DNA of 64,000 nt from Spisula solida (taxonomy: Eukaryota > Mollusca > Bivalvia > Venerida > Mactridae). The stretch covers positions 13,342,720 to 13,406,719 of the forward strand of contig OX365950.1 in NCBI GenBank assembly GCA_947247005.1. The letters are read 5' to 3'. The translations under genes were made by a program, and so were the position numbers. Positions 21,336 to 32,048 of this stretch are shown here, one piece after another; within the stretch, counting starts at the first letter, position 1; each line of letters starts with the position of its first letter. The notes under the pieces were generated by a model. It saw only the letters and a program-made list of their open reading frames with translations. It was not told the origin of the DNA and did not search any database.

Positions 21336-21936
21336 ATGTATAAAATTATGATACAATTTTACAACACTTTTTTATTCACCCAACTATACATGTATTTCTT
21401 TAAGGTGGTATGATATATGATTGGAAGTTCTTAATGATTTTTAAGGGATTTGGCTAATAAGGGTGCGGCTCTGATCTAGTCTAACTGTGAATACTGTTGG
21501 GAACCCCGGACCATAACACAGACAAATAGGGCGTACCCTTTACAATAAACACACGCACGCATTATAAATAAACTGAGAAATGAACTGAAATAAAAACTAT
21601 TTCTATATAAGCAATGTACTCAGCCACGGATCGTGCCTAGGACCTGCCGCATTTGTAGTGGACCCTCAACTAATATGCTATCGAGGTGATTATTACTACG
21701 TAGGAATGAGTATGCACAATCGCACGTGCGTACGTATGACAAATATATAATATACATTTTGAACTTACCAGGTGCAGTAGTGTATTGATAAAATTATGAT
21801 TTGTATCTGATTACTGATTAGGCATGTTTACTTGTAATAAATTGAGTATTTAAGGACTTCATAATATTCCATATTACATTGAATTATCTACTTTACACGA
21901 TAACACAATAAATGTGTCATGTTTGTTTTGCATGTA
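21336..21936. other. No identified feature
   Basis: AT-rich DNA after the array, with a short ACACACGCACGC patch near 21,550. Nothing with coding support. Confidence 0.4.
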
Positions 21937-22114
21937 CAGTACAACCTCTCTAGAGCGGCCCTCCACAGAACAGCAACCTCTCTTAAGCGATATACTCATT
22001 TTGCTACAGAAGCAGCCATCGTACTATAATACATTTTACCTCACCAAAGCAACCTCTATACAACAACCAAACTTTGTGTTTCCCTCAGGGTATTTCTCTA
22101 GAGAGGCTGTACTG
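21937..22114. mobile_element. Tc1-mariner/pogo-like MITE, 178 bp
   Basis: The left end CAGTACAACCTCTCTAGAG and the right end CTCTAGAGAGGCTGTACTG are inverted repeats with one mismatch in 19. A TA dinucleotide lies directly outside each end (21,935-21,936 and 22,115-22,116), the target duplication expected for Tc1-mariner elements. It carries no transposase. The 76-codon frame running through it is not a gene. Confidence 0.85.
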
Positions 22115-22286
22115 TACTTTGATAACTATCAGCCTTTAGATTAAGAGTAATAAATTTTATCTTTACATGGAAATGTAAATTTTTATTTGTTTAATTCTGT
22201 TTTATGGTTGTGCAGACTACGTTTTGCGCGACTATGTTCCCTTGCAAGAATATAGTTATGTTTTTATTGATATGTATATATGAATT

Positions 22287-22412
22287 ATCTAGTCTCTTAT
22301 AGCTCCAGTGTGGAGCGGCAAAGTACTTTTATAATTGTTCAAATATGTTATGTAAATATTGTAAGAATGTACATTGATGAGACTTTAATAAAGATTATCT
22401 CTCTGTCAGTTA
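22287..22412 (+). repeat. LINE-like 3' tail, copy 2
   Basis: TAGTCTCTTATAGCTCCAGT, a GGAGCGGCA word and TGTACATTGATGAGACTTTA followed by AATAAAGATTATCTC match the tail at 16,283-16,405. The polyadenylation signal AATAAA lies at the same place. Confidence 0.45.
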
Positions 22413-22886
22413 AATAATATTAATATTGTCAAACCTAAGGGATCATTTTATCACAAAGTAGTATCAACAACCCATATTTATAGTATGTGTCATTTAAATA
22501 GTCTAAATCTATCGTAGAAAACATGTAAAAAATAACCATATAAATATGTCATGCTAAATGGATGTTTTTTTCACCAATGGGGGTGTCAATTGTCGTTATG
22601 GAAACACCTAAACAAATCAAAACAAACCTTACGTTTTATCTTGTTTTCCTAAATTGAGTCGCTTTATCAACATTTTGAACCGAATTATACAAACTTTATA
22701 CAGTTGATGATCTTTCAAAATTTGAATCAAATATCCTTCACCAATACAGTCAACTCTCGTGCTTTAAGTACATGCTATTCAAGCCGAAACAAAGATTTAA
22801 CACCCGTTTCCTATATACATGTATACGAAATTTCCATATAAACTGACGTTCGTCCGTCGAGTAGTCGAAGATGACCAAAACTTGAT

Positions 22887-23046
22887 CTATGTAGTTGATT
22901 GAGTTCGATGTGTCCGGTGATGACATTGTAGGCCAAGGCGGACATGGACATATCTCCCACATGTTGGACACATGTGTTCAGTACAGTCTGTTGTTGAGGT
23001 GATTTCTTTCCTCATCTTGCGTAACGCACGCTCCCTTATGTCCACC
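22887..23046 (-). pseudogene. LINE ORF2 C-terminal remnant with C2H2 finger
   Basis: The minus strand reads VDIRERALRKMRKEITS..., then MCPTCGRYVHVRLGL and HHRTHRTQSTT before a stop at 22,887-22,889. The pattern C-x2-C-x12-H-x3-H is the zinc finger that closes ORF2 in one group of animal non-LTR retrotransposons, where it follows a basic 'R-R-x-x-R-K' stretch as here. Coding sequence upstream (to about 23,210) is broken by stops and shifts. It is a dead 5'-truncated copy. Confidence 0.7.
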
Positions 23047-23219
23047 TAAATACATGCTGCATCCGAGTGTCTGACACCTTTAGTGATACTACTGCGCCGG
23101 TCAGTGCGATCGTCGGCTACTGCTTCACATGGGACGGTTGGAATACATGAACCGTCACTGTGTCGAGGCTTCATTCGGAGGAAGCCGAGCCCTTACTCTT
23201 CTTTACCTCATTTTATTTT

Positions 23220-24349
23220 TTAACTAATAAAATGACGGTCCGGGCTGATTAAAGGCAACATTTAATCATGAAACGTGATGGCGCCAAAGTCTAACGGCTA
23301 TTCAAAATGCTGGATGTTATTAGTAAAATTCTGATGTTATTAGTACATTCAAAATGTAGATAGCCTACCATTGAAAAGAAATGCTAAAATGGTTTGTATT
23401 TGAAAACCATGCACTGTTGGATATAAAGTTTCGGACACTGCGAATCGTAATAAACGAAGTTTGGCTGTATTTGCATTGACGTTAATAAAATCTCGTCCAT
23501 GTATCAATGATATTATTTTATCATTAAATCGTCCTCGCGACGATTCTACATTCAAACATTTCATCGGGGGTCTTTGTGTGGTGAATTAGATACAGACAGA
23601 AACTGACAATTGAACGACGGGGAAAATACAAGTGGAATCACTTAAAACTAACCCAAAGAAATGAAATGAAAGGCATATTTTCTTCTCTTAGATTGAGCCA
23701 TGTTTTATGCTAAGCATGAGTCTTTGTGTGTTTTTTATCCATATTGAATCTATACGTTGTCATGTAAAATGGTATCCTTACAGTTAGTTTATATGTTGCC
23801 CGACAAGTGGGCAACCTCGCTTATCAGGCAATCTATTTAAAATAAGTTTATGTACATGTAAATACGTGAATTGTTGGCAAATATACACCTCTTCTTATTT
23901 GATCCCTGCTACTGACTTATGCCATAAATGAAACGAAAATGGCATTTTTACGATACACACTCGAGGCTCATGCCGAGAACGAGTACTTTCCATTAAACTT
24001 AATTTGTTTTAACAAAATGTCACAGTTTTTCCCCCCAAAACGATTCAACAACCTGGTTGAGTCTGTGTCGGACAAAAACTGTGACCAATTTCTAAGTTGC
24101 ATGGATATTACTCATTTGTAGAAGATGTCACGTTAAAACCAACCTTAGTGTTTGCACGACTTTTTCGACCAATCAGCGGACTCGATTTTCGTCGTCTAAT
24201 CCATGAAGAACGTTCTATGTTTCGAATTAATGCGTCTTCACCAAGAAGTAAAATGAATCCACTGCACATGCGCAAATAGACCACGCCTATTCGTAAACTT
24301 CGTGCGATATGCGAATAGCACCCTGTTCTTCTGGTCATCCATGTTTCCA
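23220..24349. other. No identified gene
   Basis: AT-rich DNA. The segment 24,130-24,330 is less AT-rich and contains CCAATCAGCG and TGCGCATGTGCAG-like words that could be promoter elements or the end of a transposon. A minus frame (24,108-24,353) crosses it without a recognisable product. Confidence 0.3.
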
Positions 24350-24791
24350 CCACAGGTTACTGTTTCATCGATAAAGAGTAAAAAACATTTTCAATTTCAT
24401 GTCAACTTAGAGAGGTGCATTTGTACTAAAGGTATCAGATTTTCATGAACAACACAGTTAGAACTACCTCCATGCAAATCCCATCGAATTTAATCAACTA
24501 TATCGTTAAAAAGTTATACAATGTACATGTACCATGAAATGTATAATTACGGTGTCCAGTCAATCACTGAGGTGCATTCAATGAAAACGACAATGCTATT
24601 CTAAACAAGAAAAAAAATGATTTCACGCCCTGTGGGTTTATTTTCTTATTAATAGACGGATTTTAAAATATTGGTAACAAATTAAAGACGGGTCTCTCTA
24701 GTTTCTGATTATGAAAAACTATTTAATATAACACCAGTATTAATGAAAAATGTTTGTTAAAACAAAATGCGCCTCATTGACTGTATATTAA

Positions 24792-26348
24792 TCTACTACA
24801 GACGCAGTTTTTATTTTACACAGTATTATTCAAAAAATATTATCGAAAAATAAAAAACTATGGTGTGTTTTCATTGACTATGAACGTGCTTTCGATACGG
24901 TAATTCGTGATGGATTGTGGGTAAAATTGTTGGAATCTGGAATCAGCTGTAAAATTTTAAATATTCTTAAAGCTATGTACACATCGGTTAAATCATGTGT
25001 AAAGTTGTCTTCTCACATGAACATATCTGATTTTTTCGATGTCACCGTAGGCCTGAGACAAGGTGAGCCCTTATCATCGTTATTATTCATCCTTTTTATA
25101 AATGACATTACAAATTGTATAAACATTGACTCATTAACAGAGAACGACATAAGTCTACTCTCAAGGTATTTAATCCTTTTCGCGGATGACATTGTTTTGT
25201 TTACGACCGACCCTCAAAGCTTACAAGCTCAAATTAATCATATTAATACCTATTCGATTAAATGGGGATTGAAAATAAATGTAAATAAAACTAAAATTTG
25301 TGTTTTTGAAAAAAGAAAACAATTACATAACGAACAATTTTTCATCAATAATGATGCGCTTGAGATTGTTGATCACTTTACTTACCTTGGTATCCATTTC
25401 ACTAGCAATGGGAATTTAAAGCATGCAGTAAAAACGTTGTGCGATCAAGCATTAAAAGCGTACCATAATTTGCTATCACTATTTGACAGAATAAATTTAA
25501 ATATAAAAACTAAATTGCATCTATTTGACACAATGGTTGTACCAATATTACTATACGGCTCAGAAGTTTGGGGGGTATATCAGTATAAAGAAATTGATAA
25601 ATTACATATCAAATTTTGCAAAAAGATATTAGGTGTGCGTGCGAATACACCAAATTGTGCTGTTCTTGGGGAGCTGGGAAGATATCCCTTATACGTTTTA
25701 GCTAAAGAGAGGTCATTAAAATTCTTTTTTAAAATTATGTCAGATAATGAATCTTTTATTCGACAGGTTCTTGATGAACAACGCCAAACAAATAATACGA
25801 ACTGTTGGGCTAATAAAATGAAAATAATCTTTGATGATTTAGGATGTACAAATATCTTTGGAAACTTTGATACGAATTATCTCCCTTTGCTTAAAAGACG
25901 ACTTCGTGATCAATTTATTCAGGAATGGCAATCAACTGTACACGATATGTCCAGACTAGAATATTTCAAAAAAGTTAAGTGCGTCTTTGAGTGTTCTGAT
26001 TACATTCGATTAATCGATAATGATAATTTGCGAAAACATATGACATCTATTAGACTTTCTTCACATTCCCTTAATATAGAAACGGGTAGAGCAAACAATA
26101 TTCCAAGAGAAAATCGTATATGTAAATTGTGTCCGCTTAATCAGGTTGAATCTGAATTCCACTTTGTAATGTGTTGTCCTCTATACAGTAATATTCGAAA
26201 TAAATATCTAGGAAATTCATCATGGCCCACTTTGAACAAGTTTATTAATATAATGTCCTCAAAGAATAAAAAACATTTATATAAAATTGCTACTTTTTTA
26301 AGAGAAGCCTTTTCTATCAGAAATGACCAGTTGAAAAATCTAAATTAG
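24792..26348 (+). CDS. Non-LTR retrotransposon reverse transcriptase ORF, 5'-truncated
   Basis: An open frame of 518 codons starts just after a TAA at 24,789-24,791 with no natural ATG at its 5' end; it begins STTDAVFILHSII. Reverse transcriptase motifs appear in order: A (FIDYERAFDTV), B (GLRQGEPLSSLLFILFINDI), C (FADDIVLF, with the catalytic Asp pair intact), D (WGLKINVNKTKI) and E (FTYLGIHF). Further on come ILLYGSEVWG and a terminal C-x2-C-x12-H-x3-C finger (CKLCPLN ... HFVMCC), all typical of LINE ORF2. The endonuclease and the start of the RT domain are missing; weak traces may continue upstream to about 24,600. No internal stops or shifts, so the insertion is young or was recently active. 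Clade not assigned. Confidence 0.9.
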   Translation, partial: STTDAVFILHSIIQKILSKNKKLWCVFIDYERAFDTVIRDGLWVKLLESGISCKILNILKAMYTSVKSCVKLSSHMNISDFFDVTVGLRQGEPLSSLLFILFINDITNCINIDSLTENDISLLSRYLILFADDIVLFTTDPQSLQAQINHINTYSIKWGLKINVNKTKICVFEKRKQLHNEQFFINNDALEIVDHFTYLGIHFTSNGNLKHAVKTLCDQALKAYHNLLSLFDRINLNIKTKLHLFDTMVVPILLYGSEVWGVYQYKEIDKLHIKFCKKILGVRANTPNCAVLGELGRYPLYVLAKERSLKFFFKIMSDNESFIRQVLDEQRQTNNTNCWANKMKIIFDDLGCTNIFGNFDTNYLPLLKRRLRDQFIQEWQSTVHDMSRLEYFKKVKCVFECSDYIRLIDNDNLRKHMTSIRLSSHSLNIETGRANNIPRENRICKLCPLNQVESEFHFVMCCPLYSNIRNKYLGNSSWPTLNKFINIMSSKNKKHLYKIATFLREAFSIRNDQLKNLN

Positions 26349-26590
26349 ATAACTAAAATTTCTTCTTTTAAAGTCTTAATAACCAACCACGGTATTTAAT
26401 TGTATTTATCGACCACCATTTAATCATGTTTGTTTCCATGTATTTTTGTTTGTATGTATTTATATGAATGTTCTTGCATGTATGAGAGTATGTATGTATT
26501 GAATGTATTTGTGCTGTTTTGTGTTATATTACCAAAGGCACGTATGTGCCGAGTTTGTAAATAAAGATATATATATAATTAATTAAATTT
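26349..26590 (+). mobile_element. LINE 3' UTR and tail
   Basis: After the ORF stop comes a TG-rich 3' UTR (GTATGTATTTATATG, GTATGAGAGTATGTATG), then GTAAATAAAGATATATATAT, a polyadenylation signal with a short AT microsatellite. This looks like the 3' terminus of the retrotransposon. Confidence 0.65.
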
Positions 26591-26926
26591 TTTATAAAAA
26601 CAATATTTTTGGTTTACTCTTTATTAATGATACAGTTACCTGTGGTTTTACCCACCGATACAAATGCAGCTTTAGAGGTGGCGTTTAGTATTAACCATTT
26701 ATTTGAACGGGGGTATCAATATATTTCACAATTCAAACTTCACCGACTTTATGGTTAAATACACACAGTTTACTGTTAAACACACCTAATAAAATGTAAC
26801 CGTCCATTTGACCATTAAACGCATCTCTTTCGCGCCAATTATGTCCATGTACTGACCGATTTACAGGCACGCGAATCTCGTGCTTCTTGGTGTTTTAATT
26901 ATTCAAGGCGGAGCCAACACTAAGTC

Positions 26927-27025
26927 GGTTAGAGTTTAAAATATTTTCTTCAAAGATTTAAACCACGCTTCGCTTCGCTCGCTAAGGTTCAAACTTTTGA
27001 AGAAAATATTTAATAAACTCCAACC
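26927..27025. mobile_element. ~99-bp foldback MITE
   Basis: GGTTAGAGTTTAAAATATTT with TCTTCAAA on the left is matched by TTTGAAGAAAATATTTAATA with AACTCCAACC on the right. The core between them is CGCTTCGCTTCGCTCGC. A palindromic hAT-like MITE is likely. Confidence 0.65.
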
Positions 27026-28619
27026 TATACAAAGAATAAACTCATTATGGTTGTTTTAACTGTTTGTTTAAAGATGTTCTCAGTTAAATGATTCCAATTT
27101 TCCTCGTGTTATGTTAAATTTGTATGTACATCATTTGTGTATAACTATGAACATGTAGTTCTATGTTAATAAACTTTAGAATATAACCTACATTATGAGC
27201 CAATGAAAACGTCGCATTTTCGCGGTTAAATGAAAATTTTATCATTAAAATTTACTTAATATGTTCTAACTATAACTTACGTTATGTTATGTTATGTTTA
27301 CTGCGCTCCTAGCCAAAAGTGACGTCACATACCACGTGGTATGTCCACATTTGACAATGTACTCGTCAAAATACTGTAACTCCTAATACAGTGTAGCAAT
27401 ACCACGTGACTTTTGACTACAGTTACAAGAAGAAATTTGTAAACATTGGAAAATAAAATAGCCATAAGTATTTTATTTCTTCATCGATTTCTATGAAATA
27501 TACGCCACGCTAAGGGGAAAATATATGCTTTCCGTGAAATATAATATCTTTTTCAGCAGTTTTACCGATTTTTCCATTTAGTCCGGTCTATAAATGGGAT
27601 ATTTAGGTAAGACCCGGCATTGGACTGTATAGTAAATATTTTTTGGTATTCTGTAAGGGAATATGTTGTTATTGAAGAATCTGAATGATGCCCAGCTGGT
27701 ATCATTGAGCATTTTGAGAAATTCAAGATGGCGTCCAAGATGGCCGCTAAAATTAGAAAAAATGAATGTGGTACTAGAAATAAGTTACAAATTGCTATTT
27801 TTGCAGGTTGATATTGTATTTTAGATGTTAAAACATCATAATTGATATAAATTTATCATTAGTTATTGATTTAGTGAATCTTAGATGGCACACATGACAG
27901 CTGGAATCCAAATCACGGCTATAATGGCTGCCATAATTGCCTAATTGTACTTAAACTCAATTGTTTTAATTATATGTGTACCAGTAGTGTAATATATGAT
28001 AAATACTCAAAAAAACTTCAATTCAAAACAGTTGACCCATTAGCTGATTCAAAATGGCGTCCAAGATGGCCGCCATAATAAAAACAATATGTTAGTGGAT
28101 CATAAAGAAGTTACATATTGATATTTTGCTGATTGGTTGCAGTGTAAGTGTCTCAAACATAATTACCTCTGTAATACTCTGCATAAATGTATCATTATTT
28201 ATTGATTAAGCCAATTTTATATGGCATCCATGACGGCTGAAATCAAAATGGCGACAAAAATGGCTGCCACATATGTCAAATTGAAAATTAGCATTTAATA
28301 GCATGTAACGTAATAGAAATTGTTAATTTTTAATATAAGTACTGCTATAGGTAATAAATGATCTAATAAAACTACACTTGAAAACTCTTTATGTTTAGCT
28401 TATTCAAATTGGCTTCCAAGATTGATGTCAAACATGAAAGTTTAAACCAAGCTAATTATATATCTTAGACCACTGGTCGGTTGGTATACTAGTATAATTT
28501 TTTATGTATATGGTACTGTAAATACTAGTATAAGTATATATGTTGTATTTATACATTTGTTTATTTTACAAACAGCACTTTATATACATTTGCACTTGAT
28601 TTAATCCACTTCTCCTGTA

Positions 28620-30250
28620 GTTTGGCAATAGGCATTGTTAACAGCTTTTAATCGTTTCGGACATGGGTCGCAATTTTTGCCACACAAAACGAAAGCTGCG
28701 ACAAGAAATGTTCTTAAAGTAATATCTGGTAGGATTATCTGGTCTTTTGGGTTCAATTCCAATTATAGGTGAATGGTGTTAGACTGTTCTTACAATGGAG
28801 ATGCCATATCACTTCCATGTTCGTCGTTTTATGGTTGGGGTTGTGTGTTCATGCTTCGTCCTCTGCCAACACTGACGCCATTTTCGTTTGTGTATGGTGT
28901 TGGCGGTGGATTTCTGCTTCATCCCCTGTTAAGGCGTACAGTTGTTAATTATGACTTGGTTGTATATTTTCCCAATTCTACATGAACATTTTGGTTGAGG
29001 AATACATGCAGAGCCATCATCTGTCTACGCGGAGTCTTCACTATCTGCTCAGTAAGGTACCAGGTCTTGTAAAATATACAGCTATATTGTCTTGGCATTG
29101 AGATGAATAGCTTGATGTCTGATTCGATCAAGTTGTTGCTGGTGTTCCACTGTGGTTTAAATGATTGTATTAAGAGCATTGCAAGCTTTACCAATCATAA
29201 TCTTCAAATTTAAATCCTCCCCTGTCTGTTTCAACACATCTCAAGAAGATGAAGGTCTCATTATCAATGTTTTGATGCTCCACAAGGCATCTTGCATGAT
29301 TAGAGCATAGCGCATAATGTTGCATCGCAAACCGTTTTGTCTTCTTGACAATGACCAAAGTCTTTGGTTTTGTTGTCAAGACAATGTACATTGTCTAAGC
29401 ACGAGACAAAGCTGTGGGGGATGCCAGCAACCTACATACAGAAGATGTTGCAGTTCACTACATCCAATCTGAAGATATACTAGTCAACAGTACACATTAA
29501 AAGTCTGTGTGAGACACTAGGCTGATAAATTCAGCATAATTATTTCAAATATCTGACTCAATTCATTGATGTTATTATCGGTCACATACATATTATCCTT
29601 ACAAGTGACAACTTGGTTGTATTCCTCTCCAATCCTGGAAGTTACCAATACCACCTTGACCATGCGGCATTCCTTTCACTATGCAAGAATCCTTATGTCT
29701 CCCATATATCACTCAACAACTTATTATAATTATGCTAAGGTTGGGGTATGAGCTTTCAACGCTTGATCTTGGTTAATTACGGAGGCTTTTCTTGCAATCA
29801 GCCTAATAATGGGTCGCTAAGTAGCATCACTTCTTGTAGGATCAATGCATTATAGTTCATATTCTCTCCTTCTGACAAGATATTTTATGACCAGTGTCAT
29901 CATGTAATCCTTAACCAATTCTTTTAGTATTCAATTTGCCACAACCCTCTTGTTCATTCAGGCGCTTTCTTTGCCTTCTTCCCATAGTTCTCTATATTAC
30001 ACTTGGTATTTTAGATATCTGGTCCTTGTTTGCAACAGTCTATCTGATATTTATCATCTCGTCAGTAAGCCAAAATTTGTACATCCTCTTCTTGTATCCC
30101 AATTGATCTTTAGAAATAATTTTATTATTACATTCTATATCTGGCGTGTTGATGTTGTGCCAAGCTTAAAGAGAATCCAAGAATGGTCGTTCCTTACTCT
30201 AGCAAGTAATTTTATAACTGTCAAATATGTAATCCACAATAGATAAAGTC
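28620..30250 (-). pseudogene. Decayed coding core of the foldback-like element
   Basis: The minus strand keeps patches of coding-like sequence broken by stops and shifts. From 5' to 3': ELVKDYMMTLVIKYLVRRRE, then IRLIARKASVINQDQALKAH, then KTKRFAMQHYALCSNHARC with FIFLRCVETD, then LLIQSFKPQWNTSN with CIFYKTWYLTEQIV, and lastly LCGKNCDPCPKRLKAVNNAY ending in a stop near 28,610. Cys/His-rich pieces suggest zinc-binding segments of a transposase. I do not recognise the family. Position at the centre of the inverted arms supports a transposase origin. Confidence 0.5.
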
Positions 30251-30280
30251 GTTATTATTATAATTACTATTAATTTTACC

Positions 30281-30300
30281 AGGTCTGGTCTGGTCTGGTC
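30281..30300 (+). repeat. (GGTCT)n microsatellite
   Basis: Three to four tandem copies of GGTCT within the centre of the foldback-like element. Confidence 0.8.
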
Positions 30301-31748
30301 ATAGTTTTGCCTGTAAATAAACTATTGTGTCATGCAGAGGTCTTCTTCATCCTCTGGAGATCGCTACATAATATTTGGTTTAAAGCGACCATATCAGATG
30401 ACCTCCATGTGGCCTCGTAGATTCTTGGGTGTTGGAATCTTTTTCATTCAATAACTTAACACATGAGCATCACATGGCAGCATAGAATATACCTTTTTTT
30501 TCGCCTAGACTTTCGTTATCAATGATCATTTCTTTACTTGTGATGGCATTTATATCACCAATGAAAGTGATAAACTCTTTTTTTTGGGGGGGTTGAACAA
30601 ATACGAGTTATTACCTTTTAACTATCTGGATTCGTCTGGGCATTAATTATTACACAACCGTGACTCACTGGAATTTGGACAAAACCCATGTTTTGATGGG
30701 ACATAATACACCTGATTGGTTGAACTTTGAATGCTACATATACCTAACAAGTGCACGGGGTCCCGTATTATACAGCATGTACGTTGATTTTTGTAAAATT
30801 GATCAATGTAAATTAGTTTATTTGGAATGAATACTTTAATAAATTTACCAACCGACCAATGACAATGACTGTATGGTTAACCACTTCGTTCACGTTTGGA
30901 AGCCATCTTGGATGCCATTTGGAATCAGTTATCGGGTCAATTGCTTTTAATCTAAGTTTCAATTAGAGTATTTACAACATATTGCAATACTGATAATATT
31001 ATAATTAGCAATTTTGATTACACTTCATGGTTTTTAATAAAATATGCCAATTCGTCAATTATGACGGCCATTGTAGCCGCCATTTTGATTTCAGCTTTCA
31101 TGGATGTTATCGCAAATAGACTCAAACAATAAATAATGATATAAACAAATACGTCAAATACATCTTAAGAACTGTCATTCAGCAAAAATAGCAATTTGTA
31201 ACTTATTTCTTGCGTCATCGGCATATTTTTACTGGTTTTGGTCGCCATCGTGGGTGCCATTTTGAATCAGCTAATGAGTCAATAGTTTCGAAATGAAAGA
31301 AAGTTTAATTTTGAATAATAATTACATATTACAGTACTGATATAAACAAATAGGATTAAAATAGATGATTTTTAATACAATTTACCAATTTGGGCAATTA
31401 TTGCGGCCAACGTAGCCGCCATTTTGATTTTAGCTGTCCCGGTTGCCATCTTATATTAACTGAATCAATGAATAATGATAAATATATATTAAATATTGTG
31501 ATTAAAACATTTTAAGTACAACTGATGAGCAAAAATAGCAATGTGTAACTTATTTCATGCACCCATGGCATTATTTCTAATTTTAGCGGCCATCTTGGAC
31601 GCCATCTTGAATTTTTCAAAATGCTCAATGGTGCCAGCTGGGCATCATTCAGATTCTTCAATAATAACATATTCCCTAACAGAATACCAAAAAATATTTA
31701 CTATACAGTCCAATGCCGGGTCTTTTTCATAATTGACCGGACTAATTA

Positions 31749-31856
31749 CCCTGTGAAACCTATGCTTTCAATGAAATATAAAATATTTTTCAGCGGCTGT
31801 GCCGTGTTGTCCATTACCTTGTGAAACCGTTGAATGTGTAGGTTTCACAGGGTAAT
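31749..31856. repeat. Nested inverted duplication inside the right arm
   Basis: ATTACCCTGTGAAACCT and AGGTTTCACAGGGTAAT are perfect inverse copies about 75 bases apart. The sequence between them (ATGCTTTCAATGAAATATAA) repeats, in the opposite orientation, the arm sequence that follows. The left arm has no such insert. Confidence 0.75.
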
Positions 31857-32048
31857 GGAAAAATCGGTAAAACTGCTGAAAAAGATATTATATTTCACGG
31901 AAAGCATATATTTTCCCCTTAGCGTGGCGTATATTTGATAGAAATCGATGAAGAAATAAAATACTTATGGCTATATTTGTGTTCCAATGTTTACTAATTT
32001 CTTCTTGTAACTGTAGCCAAAACCACGTGGTATTGCTACCCTGTAATA

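Larger units (their letters stand above)
24350..26645. repeat. Inverted repeats flanking the LINE
   Basis: CCACAGGTTACTGTTTCAT with ATAAAGAGTAAA at 24,350-24,382 is matched in reverse by TTTACTCTTTAT with ATGATACAGTTACCTGTGG at 26,613-26,645 (about four mismatches over 33 bases). The LINE lies between them. One reading is a small inverted-repeat element split by the LINE insertion. No flanking duplication is clear. Confidence 0.5.
27383..32048. mobile_element. 4.7-kb foldback-like DNA transposon with long inverted arms
   Basis: The ends TAATACAGTGTAGCAATACC (left, 27,384) and its inverted counterpart GGTATTGCTACCCTGTAATA (right) begin arms that match over about 390 bases of unique sequence (for example TTTCTTCATCGATTTCTATG against CATAGAAATCGATGAAGAAA-like sequence on the right). 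Each arm goes on with about five copies of a ~170-bp repeat, each marked by a GCGTCCAAGATGGCCGCCAT-like core (left near 27,727, 27,900, 28,050, 28,245 and 28,405; right near 30,900, 31,070, 31,243, 31,410 and 31,590, inverted). The 2.3-kb middle holds a decayed minus-strand coding region. This is the form of a foldback or subterminal-repeat DNA transposon; the superfamily is not recognised. Confidence 0.8.

Noticed and set aside
21914..22144. 76-codon plus frame
   Set aside because: It lies almost wholly inside the 178-bp MITE with TA flanks.
24108..24353. 81-codon minus-strand frame beginning MVETWMTRRTGCY
   Set aside because: No motif, no splice support, and it abuts an inverted repeat. 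Likely chance in a less AT-rich patch.
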